From Lachnospiraceae bacterium (GTDB lineage: Bacteria; Bacillota; Clostridia; Lachnospirales; Lachnospiraceae): a DNA stretch of 45,465 bases. The notes under the pieces were generated by a model that made no database searches, was not told the origin of the DNA, and worked only from the letters and a program-made list of their open reading frames with translations. The translations under genes and the position numbers were made by a program. The DNA lies in NCBI GenBank assembly GCA_009911505.1, contig QXXL01000125.1, positions 1-45,465 of the forward strand, given 5' to 3'. Numbering within the stretch: the stretch's first letter is position 1; every line of letters starts with the position of its first letter. Positions 36,412-43,968 of this stretch are shown in pieces.

Positions 36412-37200
36412 CTATCTCCTCCCCTCTGCCCTTAACACAGTATCTTCTTCCTGCTCACGCCTAAATCTTAAGATTACAATACATAAAAGCACCAGGCCCG
36501 AAGCAAACATCAAAGCAACATACAGCATAATCTGTGTATCATCACCAGTTCGTACAACGTCACGCCTGCCTCCCGGCGTATCCGGGTTTTGGCCGGGCTG
36601 CTGTCCGGGAGCCTGTGTGCCAGGCTGCACCAGCTCCGTTGCAAAATCCATCTGCAGCCTTGCCAACGTATTCTGGTAATCATTAACCAGCGTTTCACCA
36701 TCCAATGCAACCTTTAGCTTAACAGTCCCTTTTCCATTATCGCCTAAGCGTTCCAGATAAAAATAATCATCCAGTGTCTTTGTCGCCCCATGAAGGCCTA
36801 CGCCATTAATTTTTCCATCCCCGCCGAACTTCTCGCTGGAATAAAGGGTTGTGGTTTCCCCTTTCGCATCTGTATATGTCAAAAGGTAATCATATGCGCC
36901 GCCTGCCGCATCAGCCGCATCCTCTAATGCCTCAAGCACTTCGTTTTTCATATACCAGTCTGCCTGGCCGTTAAACGTATTTTTAATTGTGACTGTAAGC
37001 TCCACCGAGTCTCCCGGCTGCATAGAATTAATCTCATCACCCATATTAGCAGATGAGAAATTGCTTTCCATCTTCTTGCCGTCAAAAGAAACCTGCCAGC
37101 CGGATGTCCCTTTTCTATCTTCCGCCATTGCTGTAACAGAGGAAACGAGGCTCAAAACCAAGACAGCTATCAGGCTTACATATTTTATTGTTTTCTTCAT
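36412..37200 (-). CDS. Secreted pilus-locus protein with variant sorting signal
   Basis: The 262-aa protein has a signal peptide (about 1-26, ending AMA), a beta-rich ectodomain that begins KGTSGWQVSFDGKKMES, a Pro/Gln linker (about 195-208), and a C-terminal sorting-like signal. The sorting-like signal is VVRTGDDTQ, a hydrophobic span, and RFRREQEED. VRTGD is not a canonical LPXTG, but TGD-type signals are common in Clostridia and could be read by one of the two sortases. The second ATG (37200) was chosen because the first lies directly on the GGGGG ribosome site. Confidence 0.7.
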   Translation of the reverse strand: MKKTIKYVSLIAVLVLSLVSSVTAMAEDRKGTSGWQVSFDGKKMESNFSSANMGDEINSMQPGDSVELTVTIKNTFNGQADWYMKNEVLEALEDAADAAGGAYDYLLTYTDAKGETTTLYSSEKFGGDGKINGVGLHGATKTLDDYFYLERLGDNGKGTVKLKVALDGETLVNDYQNTLARLQMDFATELVQPGTQAPGQQPGQNPDTPGGRRDVVRTGDDTQIMLYVALMFASGLVLLCIVILRFRREQEEDTVLRAEGRR

Positions 37201-37215
37201 TTTGCCCATCCCCCT

Positions 37216-37944
37216 TTACAGAATACCAAGATCCGACGCATCCACGCCCCATGCACTGCGGATTGCATCCTGTGCGTTGTGCGTTTGTACAGCATCAACC
37301 TCAACATCTACATGGAATTCCACACCGTCATACTTATACGTTGTGGTAATGGTATTGCCATTTGTTTCTATCTTGGCCTCTGCCGCTATTTTCCCATCAA
37401 TGCGGATAGTATCTGCAAAAGCTTCCGTCTCCTTGCCGGAACGTAAAATGCCTTTATAAAACAGCTCTGTGCACTCTGCCGTTTCATTCGGGTTTTTCAC
37501 CCAGCGGCTTTTATTTACTAAATTCAAATCAATCAAATCCGGTGAAAGTGTCGTCACTTTCTTTCCGTCTTTCATCCAATACTTATAAATGCGTACCCTC
37601 ACATACTCGTCGATTGTCCCGCTGTTTTTTACTGTTAATTTTTCGGTATATTTCTTATTCAAGGCCAGCTTTTCGTTTTCCGCCAGCATATTCTTCAACA
37701 GTTCGCCGCTTGTAGCATCGCTGCCCTTATTCGTGCGTACCCTCCATTCGTCGTCGTCATAATCACGGCTGCTGACTACCTCGCCGTTTTCTAACAGGCT
37801 TACGCCTATCTGGTCAACCGTAATCTTGGCTACATAATTTTCACTGTAATATGTTAACGCTGCACGGGTACTTCCGACTGTGCTCCCCAAAAGCAGCAGC
37901 ACAGCAAGCGCAAATAACAGATATGTTACTTTCCTTTTCCTCAT
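37216..37944 (-). CDS. SipW-dependent TasA-like secreted protein (242 aa)
   Basis: The signal peptide is of the SipW type: basic MRKRK, a leucine core, then GSTVGSTRAALTYYSEN near residues 20-36, where the cleavage-site context resembles TasA/camelysin precursors. The mature part is beta-rich and contains LTVKNSGTIDEYVRVRIYKYW, which resembles the TasA core. There is no C-terminal anchor. It overlaps the previous gene by 4 nt (ATGA). Its probable role is as a fibre or pilus-associated subunit, processed by the SipW-type peptidase of the same operon. Confidence 0.75.
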   Translation of the reverse strand: MRKRKVTYLLFALAVLLLLGSTVGSTRAALTYYSENYVAKITVDQIGVSLLENGEVVSSRDYDDDEWRVRTNKGSDATSGELLKNMLAENEKLALNKKYTEKLTVKNSGTIDEYVRVRIYKYWMKDGKKVTTLSPDLIDLNLVNKSRWVKNPNETAECTELFYKGILRSGKETEAFADTIRIDGKIAAEAKIETNGNTITTTYKYDGVEFHVDVEVDAVQTHNAQDAIRSAWGVDASDLGIL

Positions 37945-38492
37945 TGTACGCCATCCCCCTCTCCACTGGCAGCATCTTTATAATCCGTATAAACGGTACT
38001 CCAATCTGCAGTCGGGTTGCCGGCTTCGTCATAGGCCACTGGCGTGCATTCCTGGATGACAACTACATTAAAGCTGTCTTTATCAAACCCCTCCGGCAAA
38101 CCGCCGATTTTGGCATCCAAAATCTCCGTGCTTGCCCCTGCGGCCAAAACCGGGCCATAATACCAATAACCGTCTTCCTTAGAATAAGTCCAAAGATCGC
38201 CGCTTTCACTCTTATCCGTAAATTCCACCTGCATCTGCCCGCTGTAGAATACCTTTACACGGACAAAACAATCGTTGATTGGCGATGTATTTGTAATGGA
38301 GATGTGTTTTGTCATATTACTTACGTCCTCATGGATTTCCGTCTGTGAACCCATATGGACTACCTGGCTGCCCCCGGCAGATACATATGTTGTAAAATAT
38401 GCCGACGCGCCGCTAAGTGAAACTGCCGCTACCATACCAAGGGCTGCGGCTGGCAGTGCAAATAATTTCTTATAGCTTCCCATCTTCTTCAT
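37941..38492 (-). CDS. SipW-dependent TasA-like secreted protein (183 aa)
   Basis: This smaller relative of the next gene has a SipW-type signal: MKKMGSYKKLFALP, a hydrophobic core, then SLSGASAYFTTYVSAGG near 26-42. The mature protein carries ISITNTSPINDCFVRVKVFY, which matches the KNSGTIDEYVRVRIYK pattern of the neighbouring protein and TasA-like cores. It has no anchor. The ATG is 12 nt after AAAGGAG. Two tandem TasA-like genes suggest major and minor subunits. Confidence 0.75.
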   Translation of the reverse strand: MKKMGSYKKLFALPAAALGMVAAVSLSGASAYFTTYVSAGGSQVVHMGSQTEIHEDVSNMTKHISITNTSPINDCFVRVKVFYSGQMQVEFTDKSESGDLWTYSKEDGYWYYGPVLAAGASTEILDAKIGGLPEGFDKDSFNVVVIQECTPVAYDEAGNPTADWSTVYTDYKDAASGEGDGVQ

Positions 38493-38510
38493 TTCTGTCG
38501 CAGCTCCTTT

Positions 38511-39575
38511 CTATTGCCCAGGCGGGGTTGTCGGGTTCTCCCAGGTCCATCCGCCGTTGCCGTCGGATGCAAAATGGTTCGTAACGCCGTAGCCGCCCCG
38601 GTTTCCGCCGTTATAGCGGTTTGTAAACGTCACCGACGCTTCCTGTGAAACCCCAGCGCTTACCGCGGCTCCAGACCAGATCAGTGCAGTATCCGAATTC
38701 TTGCCTTCCACTTCATAACTTGCGCCAGAATATACTTCTGTCACAGTTACCGTAAGGCCCGCCGGGATATTTTCCAGTGTAATAGTATTGCTCCCAGCCG
38801 CCGTAAATGTCATGCTTTCTACTTCCTCATACTGTGTCACGCCAAAACGGTCCACGCCTACAATATGGAATACAAAAGTAGCCTGCCCCAGTGTTTGGTT
38901 ATAATCCCTTAAAATCTTAGTAATATTTAATTTGCCATACTGCGGTACGGGATCCGGCTTTAAGCCAATTGTAGTGTCATACACCCACTCCTCATCCCCT
39001 GTACTTTCCAGCGTATATTCGCTGCTTGGCAGCGCTGTCAGGTACGGCGCAAAATGATACTCCACCGTATAATCCGGGCTATACGTGGCATCTGCCACCA
39101 CAAGGTACAGCCCCGTAGAAAGCCCTGTCAATACTCCCTGGGCGACGCCCGCCCCATCATCTGTGCACCGGACTTCCACCGAAGAAGCTGCTTCTGGTAA
39201 AGAAGCTTTGCGGATAGCTTCTGCCTCTTCTGCTAATACCTGCCAGTCAGCAGCCGAAACACTGTCTGAACCTCCGTTAATTTTTGTAAAATCCATTTCT
39301 GAAAATGCCTGTACCGGAGTAAACTGCTGCCCCGTAATATCCACGTCAGCCACCCGGTATACCGATACCGGAATTGCCATCCGCTTAAAATCTTCCATAT
39401 AATCGCCATTGCCCGCTGCAGTCCCGCCAATATCCGCCGATACCGTAAGGCTGCATTCCTTGCCAGGGTCAATCCCCTTCGCTGCTTGTGTCTGCATCAG
39501 CCCCAGGCAGGGCAGTGCGAGCAACGCCGCAAGGGCCAATATACATCTTCTTTTTACTTTTTTACTTATTTTCAA
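38511..39575 (-). CDS. Accessory pilin-like protein without sorting signal
   Basis: The 354-aa protein has a signal peptide (about 1-32, ending TQAA). Two beta-sandwich regions follow. The second (about 213-325) has GKLNITKILRDYNQTLGQATFVFHIV and ENIPAGLTVTVTEVYSGASY, ending VTFTNRYN, a CnaB-like/DUF5979-style repeat that may form an isopeptide bond. It ends ENPTTPPGQ with no LPXTG, hydrophobic span or basic tail, so it cannot be sortase-anchored by a normal signal. The start is a TTG coupled to the sortase stop (TTGA) and preceded by GGAGG. Confidence 0.8.
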   Translation of the reverse strand: MKISKKVKRRCILALAALLALPCLGLMQTQAAKGIDPGKECSLTVSADIGGTAAGNGDYMEDFKRMAIPVSVYRVADVDITGQQFTPVQAFSEMDFTKINGGSDSVSAADWQVLAEEAEAIRKASLPEAASSVEVRCTDDGAGVAQGVLTGLSTGLYLVVADATYSPDYTVEYHFAPYLTALPSSEYTLESTGDEEWVYDTTIGLKPDPVPQYGKLNITKILRDYNQTLGQATFVFHIVGVDRFGVTQYEEVESMTFTAAGSNTITLENIPAGLTVTVTEVYSGASYEVEGKNSDTALIWSGAAVSAGVSQEASVTFTNRYNGGNRGGYGVTNHFASDGNGGWTWENPTTPPGQ

Positions 39576-40468
39576 CTCTTTCCCTCCTCACTGTTCTTCT
39601 CCTTTGGCTGCCGCTTTCCCTTCCTGCCTATGGCACGGCGCATAACAAGTATAATAATGACCGTTATCCCAAGCCCAAACAGCAGGTAAAGCATGTAATA
39701 ATTCTGAATTGCCTGCACCATAGTTTCCACCGGGGTCGACTCTAATTCCCCGTCGTATGGAACCCTGTGCCCCCGCACCAAAAGACGGTGGCTGTTCACT
39801 CCATAAGGCGTACATGTAAACAATGTCACATAATCCTGGCCTTTCTCTATTTTAAGCGCCTCTTCCAGTGCAGCATAATCATCTTTATCGATCATTGGCA
39901 GGATACGGTCCACCTCATACGCCATATCTTCATTCAAGATATGTAGATAAAACCGATCCCCTTTTATAAGCTGATCCAAATCGGTAAAAAGCTTTGCACT
40001 GGGCAAGCCGCGGTGACCCGATAAAACGCTGTGCGTACCTTCCCCTCCAATTGGAAGTTTCGTACCGTTTAGGTGCCCAACCCCTGTATCAAGCACATCA
40101 TCCGACGTCCCATGGTAAACTGACAGTTTGACGTTGATTTTAGGAATCGTCAAATACCCCATAATACCGTCCCCTGTCATATTCAGTACTTTCCAGTACT
40201 CTGTATCCCTGATATCTTCCTGCCCGTCAATACCAAACACATCCGAAAGGATACTGTTTTGTTCAAATGTCTGGTTATATCTCCTGGCAGCTTCCCATAC
40301 TTCCTCAAAATCCTCTTCTGCCATTTCGCGGACTATTGCATCATACCCATAGATCAGCCTTGACTGCCGGTATGTATTCCATTGATCTGAAACCGTAGGG
40401 TAAGCAAGCACACCAAACCCTACGAGGAACAGCAGCCCGAATAAGATTGTGGACAGTTTTCTCCACAT
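39572..40468 (-). CDS. Class C sortase (second)
   Basis: This 298-aa membrane transpeptidase links pilin subunits through the LPXTG Thr and a Lys of the next subunit. It has an N-terminal span (about 6-24) and a C-terminal span (about 261-279). Catalytic residues are visible as SGHRG (His152), LFTCTPYG (Cys219) and SHRLLVRGHR (Arg228). The TLFTCTPYGVNSHRLLVRG pattern and the C-terminal membrane anchor are class C features. It lies 3 nt after the first sortase gene and overlaps the accessory pilin gene. Confidence 0.95.
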   Translation of the reverse strand: MWRKLSTILFGLLFLVGFGVLAYPTVSDQWNTYRQSRLIYGYDAIVREMAEEDFEEVWEAARRYNQTFEQNSILSDVFGIDGQEDIRDTEYWKVLNMTGDGIMGYLTIPKINVKLSVYHGTSDDVLDTGVGHLNGTKLPIGGEGTHSVLSGHRGLPSAKLFTDLDQLIKGDRFYLHILNEDMAYEVDRILPMIDKDDYAALEEALKIEKGQDYVTLFTCTPYGVNSHRLLVRGHRVPYDGELESTPVETMVQAIQNYYMLYLLFGLGITVIIILVMRRAIGRKGKRQPKEKNSEEGKS

Positions 40469-40471
40469 AGC

Positions 40472-41341
40472 CTACCCCTCCTTACCGCGGGCCTTTGCTG
40501 CCAGCTTTCTTTCTCTTCTATATAAAATAAAACTAAATACTGCTGTAATCAGAATACCTACAATAACCCATAATAAATAATTCGTATGCAGGCTCATATT
40601 GCCCAGCGGTATTTTCTCATCCGCCAAAGCTTCCTTTTCATAAGGCACCCTATGCCCGCGCACCAACATTCTATGGCTGTTCACTCCATAAGGCGTACAG
40701 GTCAAAAGCGTAACCAGATCCTGCCCCTCTTCTACCTCAAGCGCATGTGTATCCTCGGGTTTTACCACTGATATCTGATCCACTTCATAACAAAGCGTAT
40801 CGTTTAAGACATGTATGAGAAAATGATCGGTTTCTTTCAGCTTATCCAAATCCGTAAACAAGGCCGCGCTTGGCAGTCCACGGTGCGCCGAAATGACTGC
40901 ATGGGTGTTTTCCCCTCCGACTGGAAGCGAGCTGCCTTCCAGATGGCCTGCCGCCGTTTCCAACACCTCTTCATCAGTCGTATGAAAAATCGGAAGCCTA
41001 ATATTAATCTTTGGAATTTCCACTGTGCCCATCACGCCATTCCCTGCAATATTCAAGCAGGACATGTATGTGCTATCCCCTTCGGCCGTTTTCGCTTTTG
41101 CAAAAGCATCCGGAAGAATACTTGGCAAAAGGCTTTGGTTATACCCCTCCGCCGCTTCCTGTTCCGCCAGATAATCAATCTCTCCCGCCAGCTCTCTTTC
41201 AGCCACAACCTGGTCAAAATCACTGATCAGGCGCTTCTGCCTGTAATTGTTCCACTCATTGGCCACAAATGGATACAGCAGCAAGGAGAATCCGGCTAAA
41301 AACAATATAGGTATAAATATTCTACTCGCTCTCTTTTTCAT
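40472..41341 (-). CDS. Class C sortase (first)
   Basis: This 289-aa paralogue of the downstream sortase has N- and C-terminal membrane segments (about 7-25 and 256-274). Its catalytic residues are His153 (SAHRG), Cys215 (LLTCTPYG) and Arg224 (SHRMLVRGHR). The two sortases share the same architecture but differ in the lid region (residues 60-95). One may polymerise the pilin and the other add accessory subunits or attach the fibre to the wall; this division of labour is inference. The gene follows the major pilin after a 92-nt gap holding a strong hairpin. Confidence 0.95.
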   Translation of the reverse strand: MKKRASRIFIPILFLAGFSLLLYPFVANEWNNYRQKRLISDFDQVVAERELAGEIDYLAEQEAAEGYNQSLLPSILPDAFAKAKTAEGDSTYMSCLNIAGNGVMGTVEIPKINIRLPIFHTTDEEVLETAAGHLEGSSLPVGGENTHAVISAHRGLPSAALFTDLDKLKETDHFLIHVLNDTLCYEVDQISVVKPEDTHALEVEEGQDLVTLLTCTPYGVNSHRMLVRGHRVPYEKEALADEKIPLGNMSLHTNYLLWVIVGILITAVFSFILYRRERKLAAKARGKEG

Positions 41342-41382
41342 CCGGACTCTCCTTGTTGTTGTATATTTTCTGATTTTTTGGC

Positions 41383-41411
41383 CATTCCGGGGCGGTAGCC
41401 GCCCCGGAATG
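41383..41411 (-). other. Strong intercistronic hairpin after the pilin gene
   Basis: A perfect 13-bp GC-rich stem CATTCCGGGGCGG/CCGCCCCGGAATG with a 3-nt loop lies 22 nt after the pilin stop. On the minus strand it is followed by GGCCAAAAAATC rather than a U-run, so it is not a standard terminator. It is well placed to protect the 3' end of a pilin-only mRNA. Confidence 0.8.
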
Positions 41412-41433
41412 TAATAATTAGTTTATATGCCAT

Positions 41434-43149
41434 TTATTTTGCAGATTTCCTGCGGCTTGCGAAAAATAAGCCTGCTGCAACTACCATGATTAAGCATCCG
41501 CCGATTGTAAAGATTGTTGTACCGATACCACCAGTTGACGGAAGGTTTGTCAGCTTGGTATTTTTAAAGCCAAATGGATTGCTTGGTGTGTCTGGTGTAT
41601 TAATAAACTCTGTTTCACCAGTTTCAATATTATAGCCATAATGTGTAATTGTCTGTGAGCCTTTGCCTTCACCCATGATAACTTGGTATCCTGTCAATAC
41701 ATCTTGAAGATTTGTAACCTGATCCATTCCATATGTTGCCTCAATGTAAACTTTAACCGGAGTTGCATTCAGGGAATATCCTGTCGGAGCCTTTGTCTCC
41801 ACTAAGTAATACTCTACGCCATCATCCAGTCCAACGATCTGAAGACGTCCATTCTTATCTGTTGTAAAGGTATCCTCGCCTGACTTATCAGTAAATAATG
41901 TCCCGTTTACGTTGCCAATATGAAGCTGGAATTGTGCACCCTCAAGAAATTGTACCGCACTCTCTGTTTTTTCAACCTCACCTGGTGTTTGTGTGTACTG
42001 GATATTGCCTTTATCGTCAATTTTTACAAATTCACCTGTCGGATGAGAAGATTCGGAATCTTTCCACCCTGAAACAGTTGTATCAATACCAAATGTGTAA
42101 TGCTTTGTTTCTGTTTCTTTGTGATTAGATTTATTATTTGTATCCGTATTATTGCTGTAATCTAATTCAGCTTTGTTATTCAGCCGATCTACGTTAATTA
42201 ATGTTGTGCTTGTAACTCTTGCATAATATTCAATAATAATTTTATTATTGGAGTTAGTAACGAGGAACTGATCGCCCAAACCTGTTACTGTAAATGACTT
42301 TTCATTTTTGCCAATTGCAGCTTCAATAGCGCTCTTTGCAATGTCTTTTACATATTCATTAGGCCGTGCCGTCTGTGAATCCATCCCAACTTTTACTGCA
42401 ACCGGATGCTCTTCATCCAAAACAAAGTCAAGACCTGTCAATGTATCCTTGATAGAGTACTGAATATTTGTCCTGTCCGGTGTATAAGCCGGTATGTCTG
42501 CCGTAACTGTAAATTTTAAGATATCGCCAAACTGTGTGCCTACTACATTTGTGTCGCTGGAACCTTCTACAGATTCAGCTGTTTTTGTAATGGTAGGTTC
42601 ATCTTTCTTTAAATATGTCCCCGTCTCATTAAGCCATGTATTTGTGTTAAGATTCAAAGTACCATATTCTTTTCCATCTGGCGTTTGATTAACGCTGATA
42701 ATTGCAGGATTGTAAATATAGCTCTTTGCACCATTAACAACCACCAACCATGTACCTAATGCCAAATCGCCGCAGGTATAAGAACCATCCTCCTGCAATA
42801 CAAAACTTCTTTCTCCACCCAGATCCTTCAAGTTTTTCAGCCTGTTATAATACAAATTCTGTACATTTTTAGAGGTAGGGGTAAGTGTTGGGTGCTGGCC
42901 AGCAACTTCGTCCTTATCAATTGTATCTGACAATACTTCCTCATAATATCCGTTATCATTGTACTTAATAATCTGATATGCAACTACCGATATGTCTACT
43001 CCTGGTTCCTGCTCAATTCCATTGATTGTTGCTACTGTCGGTTTTGCAGACGGCGTTTGCTCTGTGTTTGTAGCAAATACCGTTGCTGACATTCCGAGTA
43101 CCATAGCCAGTGTCAATAACACTGCAAATAATTTTTTCACCTTTCTCAT
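41434..43149 (-). CDS. LPXTG-anchored major pilin (SpaH/EbpB-like, isopeptide-forming)
   Basis: The 571-aa backbone pilin has a signal peptide (1-27, ending VFA). An N-terminal domain contains VDISVVAYQIIKYN and ends SYIYNPAIISVN (143-154). A central isopeptide domain follows (about 190-350). A C-terminal CnaB domain has the E-box YYLVETKAPTGYSL (447-460), and the sorting signal is LPSTG (536-540), a hydrophobic span and ASRRKSAK. It is the first gene of the operon. The usual pilin VYPK lysine motif is not visible at its expected place, where YNPA occurs instead. The ATG follows AAAAGGAGAAC. Confidence 0.95.
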   Translation of the reverse strand: MRKVKKLFAVLLTLAMVLGMSATVFATNTEQTPSAKPTVATINGIEQEPGVDISVVAYQIIKYNDNGYYEEVLSDTIDKDEVAGQHPTLTPTSKNVQNLYYNRLKNLKDLGGERSFVLQEDGSYTCGDLALGTWLVVVNGAKSYIYNPAIISVNQTPDGKEYGTLNLNTNTWLNETGTYLKKDEPTITKTAESVEGSSDTNVVGTQFGDILKFTVTADIPAYTPDRTNIQYSIKDTLTGLDFVLDEEHPVAVKVGMDSQTARPNEYVKDIAKSAIEAAIGKNEKSFTVTGLGDQFLVTNSNNKIIIEYYARVTSTTLINVDRLNNKAELDYSNNTDTNNKSNHKETETKHYTFGIDTTVSGWKDSESSHPTGEFVKIDDKGNIQYTQTPGEVEKTESAVQFLEGAQFQLHIGNVNGTLFTDKSGEDTFTTDKNGRLQIVGLDDGVEYYLVETKAPTGYSLNATPVKVYIEATYGMDQVTNLQDVLTGYQVIMGEGKGSQTITHYGYNIETGETEFINTPDTPSNPFGFKNTKLTNLPSTGGIGTTIFTIGGCLIMVVAAGLFFASRRKSAK

Positions 43150-43209
43150 CTTTGTTCTCCTTTTCTTTTAAAATTTAAATATTTGAGTTGCATGTGCAAA
43201 ACACATCGT

Positions 43210-43272
43210 TTACTTATGTGCCTTCCGGCGCCTTGTCCTGCGCGGTGCATGGCCCGCCAAAAGCTGATTCAT
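43210..43272 (-). CDS. Possible 20-aa basic peptide in the pilin leader
   Basis: MNQLLAGHAPRRTRRRKAHK is encoded with a strong GGGGGAGG ribosome site 6 nt before its ATG, about 60 nt upstream of the pilin gene. It could be a leader peptide. It is short, and no homologue was recognised. Confidence 0.35.
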   Translation of the reverse strand: MNQLLAGHAPRRTRRRKAHK

Positions 43273-43301
43273 CTTCTAACCTCCCCCGCACCTCCTTGCA
43301 C

Positions 43302-43394
43302 TCAATGTTTATATAAGATCAGCTCACCTGCAGGCATCAGCAGCATTTGGCCAATCGAATACCGATTTATATCTTCGTGGGGACACATATACAT
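43302..43394 (-). CDS. Possible 30-aa peptide in the pilin leader
   Basis: A reading frame beginning MYMCPHEDINRYSIGQ and ending AGELILYKH has AAGGTGG about 12 nt before its ATG. It ends 29 nt before the ATG of the 20-aa basic peptide, near another AAGGAGG. The protein-like composition is suggestive, but the length allows chance. Confidence 0.3.
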   Translation of the reverse strand: MYMCPHEDINRYSIGQMLLMPAGELILYKH

Positions 43395-43626
43395 TTGCTG
43401 TCCATTCCACCTTCCCAATATAACAAACCATCTTACCCGGTGTTCCTGGTGCAGCGCCCGGCTTCTGTCGTCCGGTGCTGTATCTTATGTACCTATATTA
43501 CCAGCCCGGCACTATCCCCATAACTATCCATTTTATTCAAAAATGCGTTTTTTTTATTTTTTAGCTATAGTTTTTTACCTGGAAAATCAGAAAAATTTTT
43601 ACAATTACCCTTAAAAAATGAAATTT

Positions 43627-43656
43627 CCGGACAGATCGCGTTTGAGAAATGCTCTA
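43627..43656 (+). repeat. Fragment of the dispersed repeat family
   Basis: CCGGACAGATCGCG then TTTGAGAAATGCTCTA contain pieces of two modules seen whole at 43.9 kb (CCGGACAG of the hairpin; GTTTGAAAAATGCTCTAG). Confidence 0.45.
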
Positions 43657-43773
43657 AAACGTCCCAGTTAAAAGATTTTTATGCTTACACACGTAATAAG
43701 AATAATAGAAACAATTACTTTTATGAAATGCAGATTCAACGAATGGATTAAAAAGGCACACATAAAAAAGCAA

Positions 43774-43813
43774 AAAAACAGGCTATTTGGTTATCCAAAT
43801 AAAGCCTGTTTTT
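43774..43813 (-). terminator. Bidirectional terminator after the APH-like gene
   Basis: The arms AAAAACAGGCT-ATTTGG and CCAAAT-AA-AGCCTGTTTTT (43774-43790 and 43795-43813) enclose a TTAT loop, with a 2-nt bulge. A U-run results on either strand. It lies between the APH-like gene and the pilus operon and would insulate them. Confidence 0.8.
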
Positions 43814-43840
43814 CTGTTACCTAAATCGTGCCCCTAAAAT

Positions 43841-43964
43841 ACCCTGCCCTCTGACTGACGGCCCCTTTGCCATCCACCCCCCTATAGTTCGCTCTAGAGC
43901 GTGTTTGAAAAATGCTCTAGTACTCCATCTGGACTTCAATTTCTGTCCGGATGGAGAGTACTAG
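43841..43964 (+). repeat. Dispersed intergenic repeat, copy E (right half plus hairpin)
   Basis: It starts ACCCTGCCCTCTGACTGACGG and continues GCCATCCACCCCCCTATAG, GTTCGCTCTAG and AGCGTGTTTGAAAAATGCTCTAG. It ends in a hairpin whose arms are 43917-43934 and 43945-43964 (CTAGTACTCCATC...). The left arm of the core stem is absent. It ends 5 nt before the stop codon of the APH-like gene. Confidence 0.85.
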
Positions 43965-43968
43965 CCAT

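Larger units (their letters stand above)
43150..43968. other. Leader and intergenic region upstream of the pilin gene
   Basis: About 820 bases. The first 350 upstream of the pilin appear to be a transcribed leader with GC-rich hairpins (for example CAGCACCGG with CCGGGCGCTG on the minus strand at about 43451-43478) and possible small reading frames. An AT-rich tract follows (43530-43600), where the promoter probably lies, but no clear -35/-10 pair could be assigned. Beyond it are a repeat fragment (43627-43656), a terminator (43774-43813) and the repeat copy E. Confidence 0.5.

Noticed and set aside
43440..43480. c-di-GMP riboswitch in the pilus leader
   Set aside because: Pili are often under such control in Clostridia, but the conserved GEMM sequence elements could not be found; only generic GC-rich stems are present.
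43183..43614. 143-codon plus-strand frame in the pilin upstream region
   Set aside because: Low-quality Cys/His/Pro-rich translation without a ribosome site, running through the hairpins and the AT-rich promoter tract.
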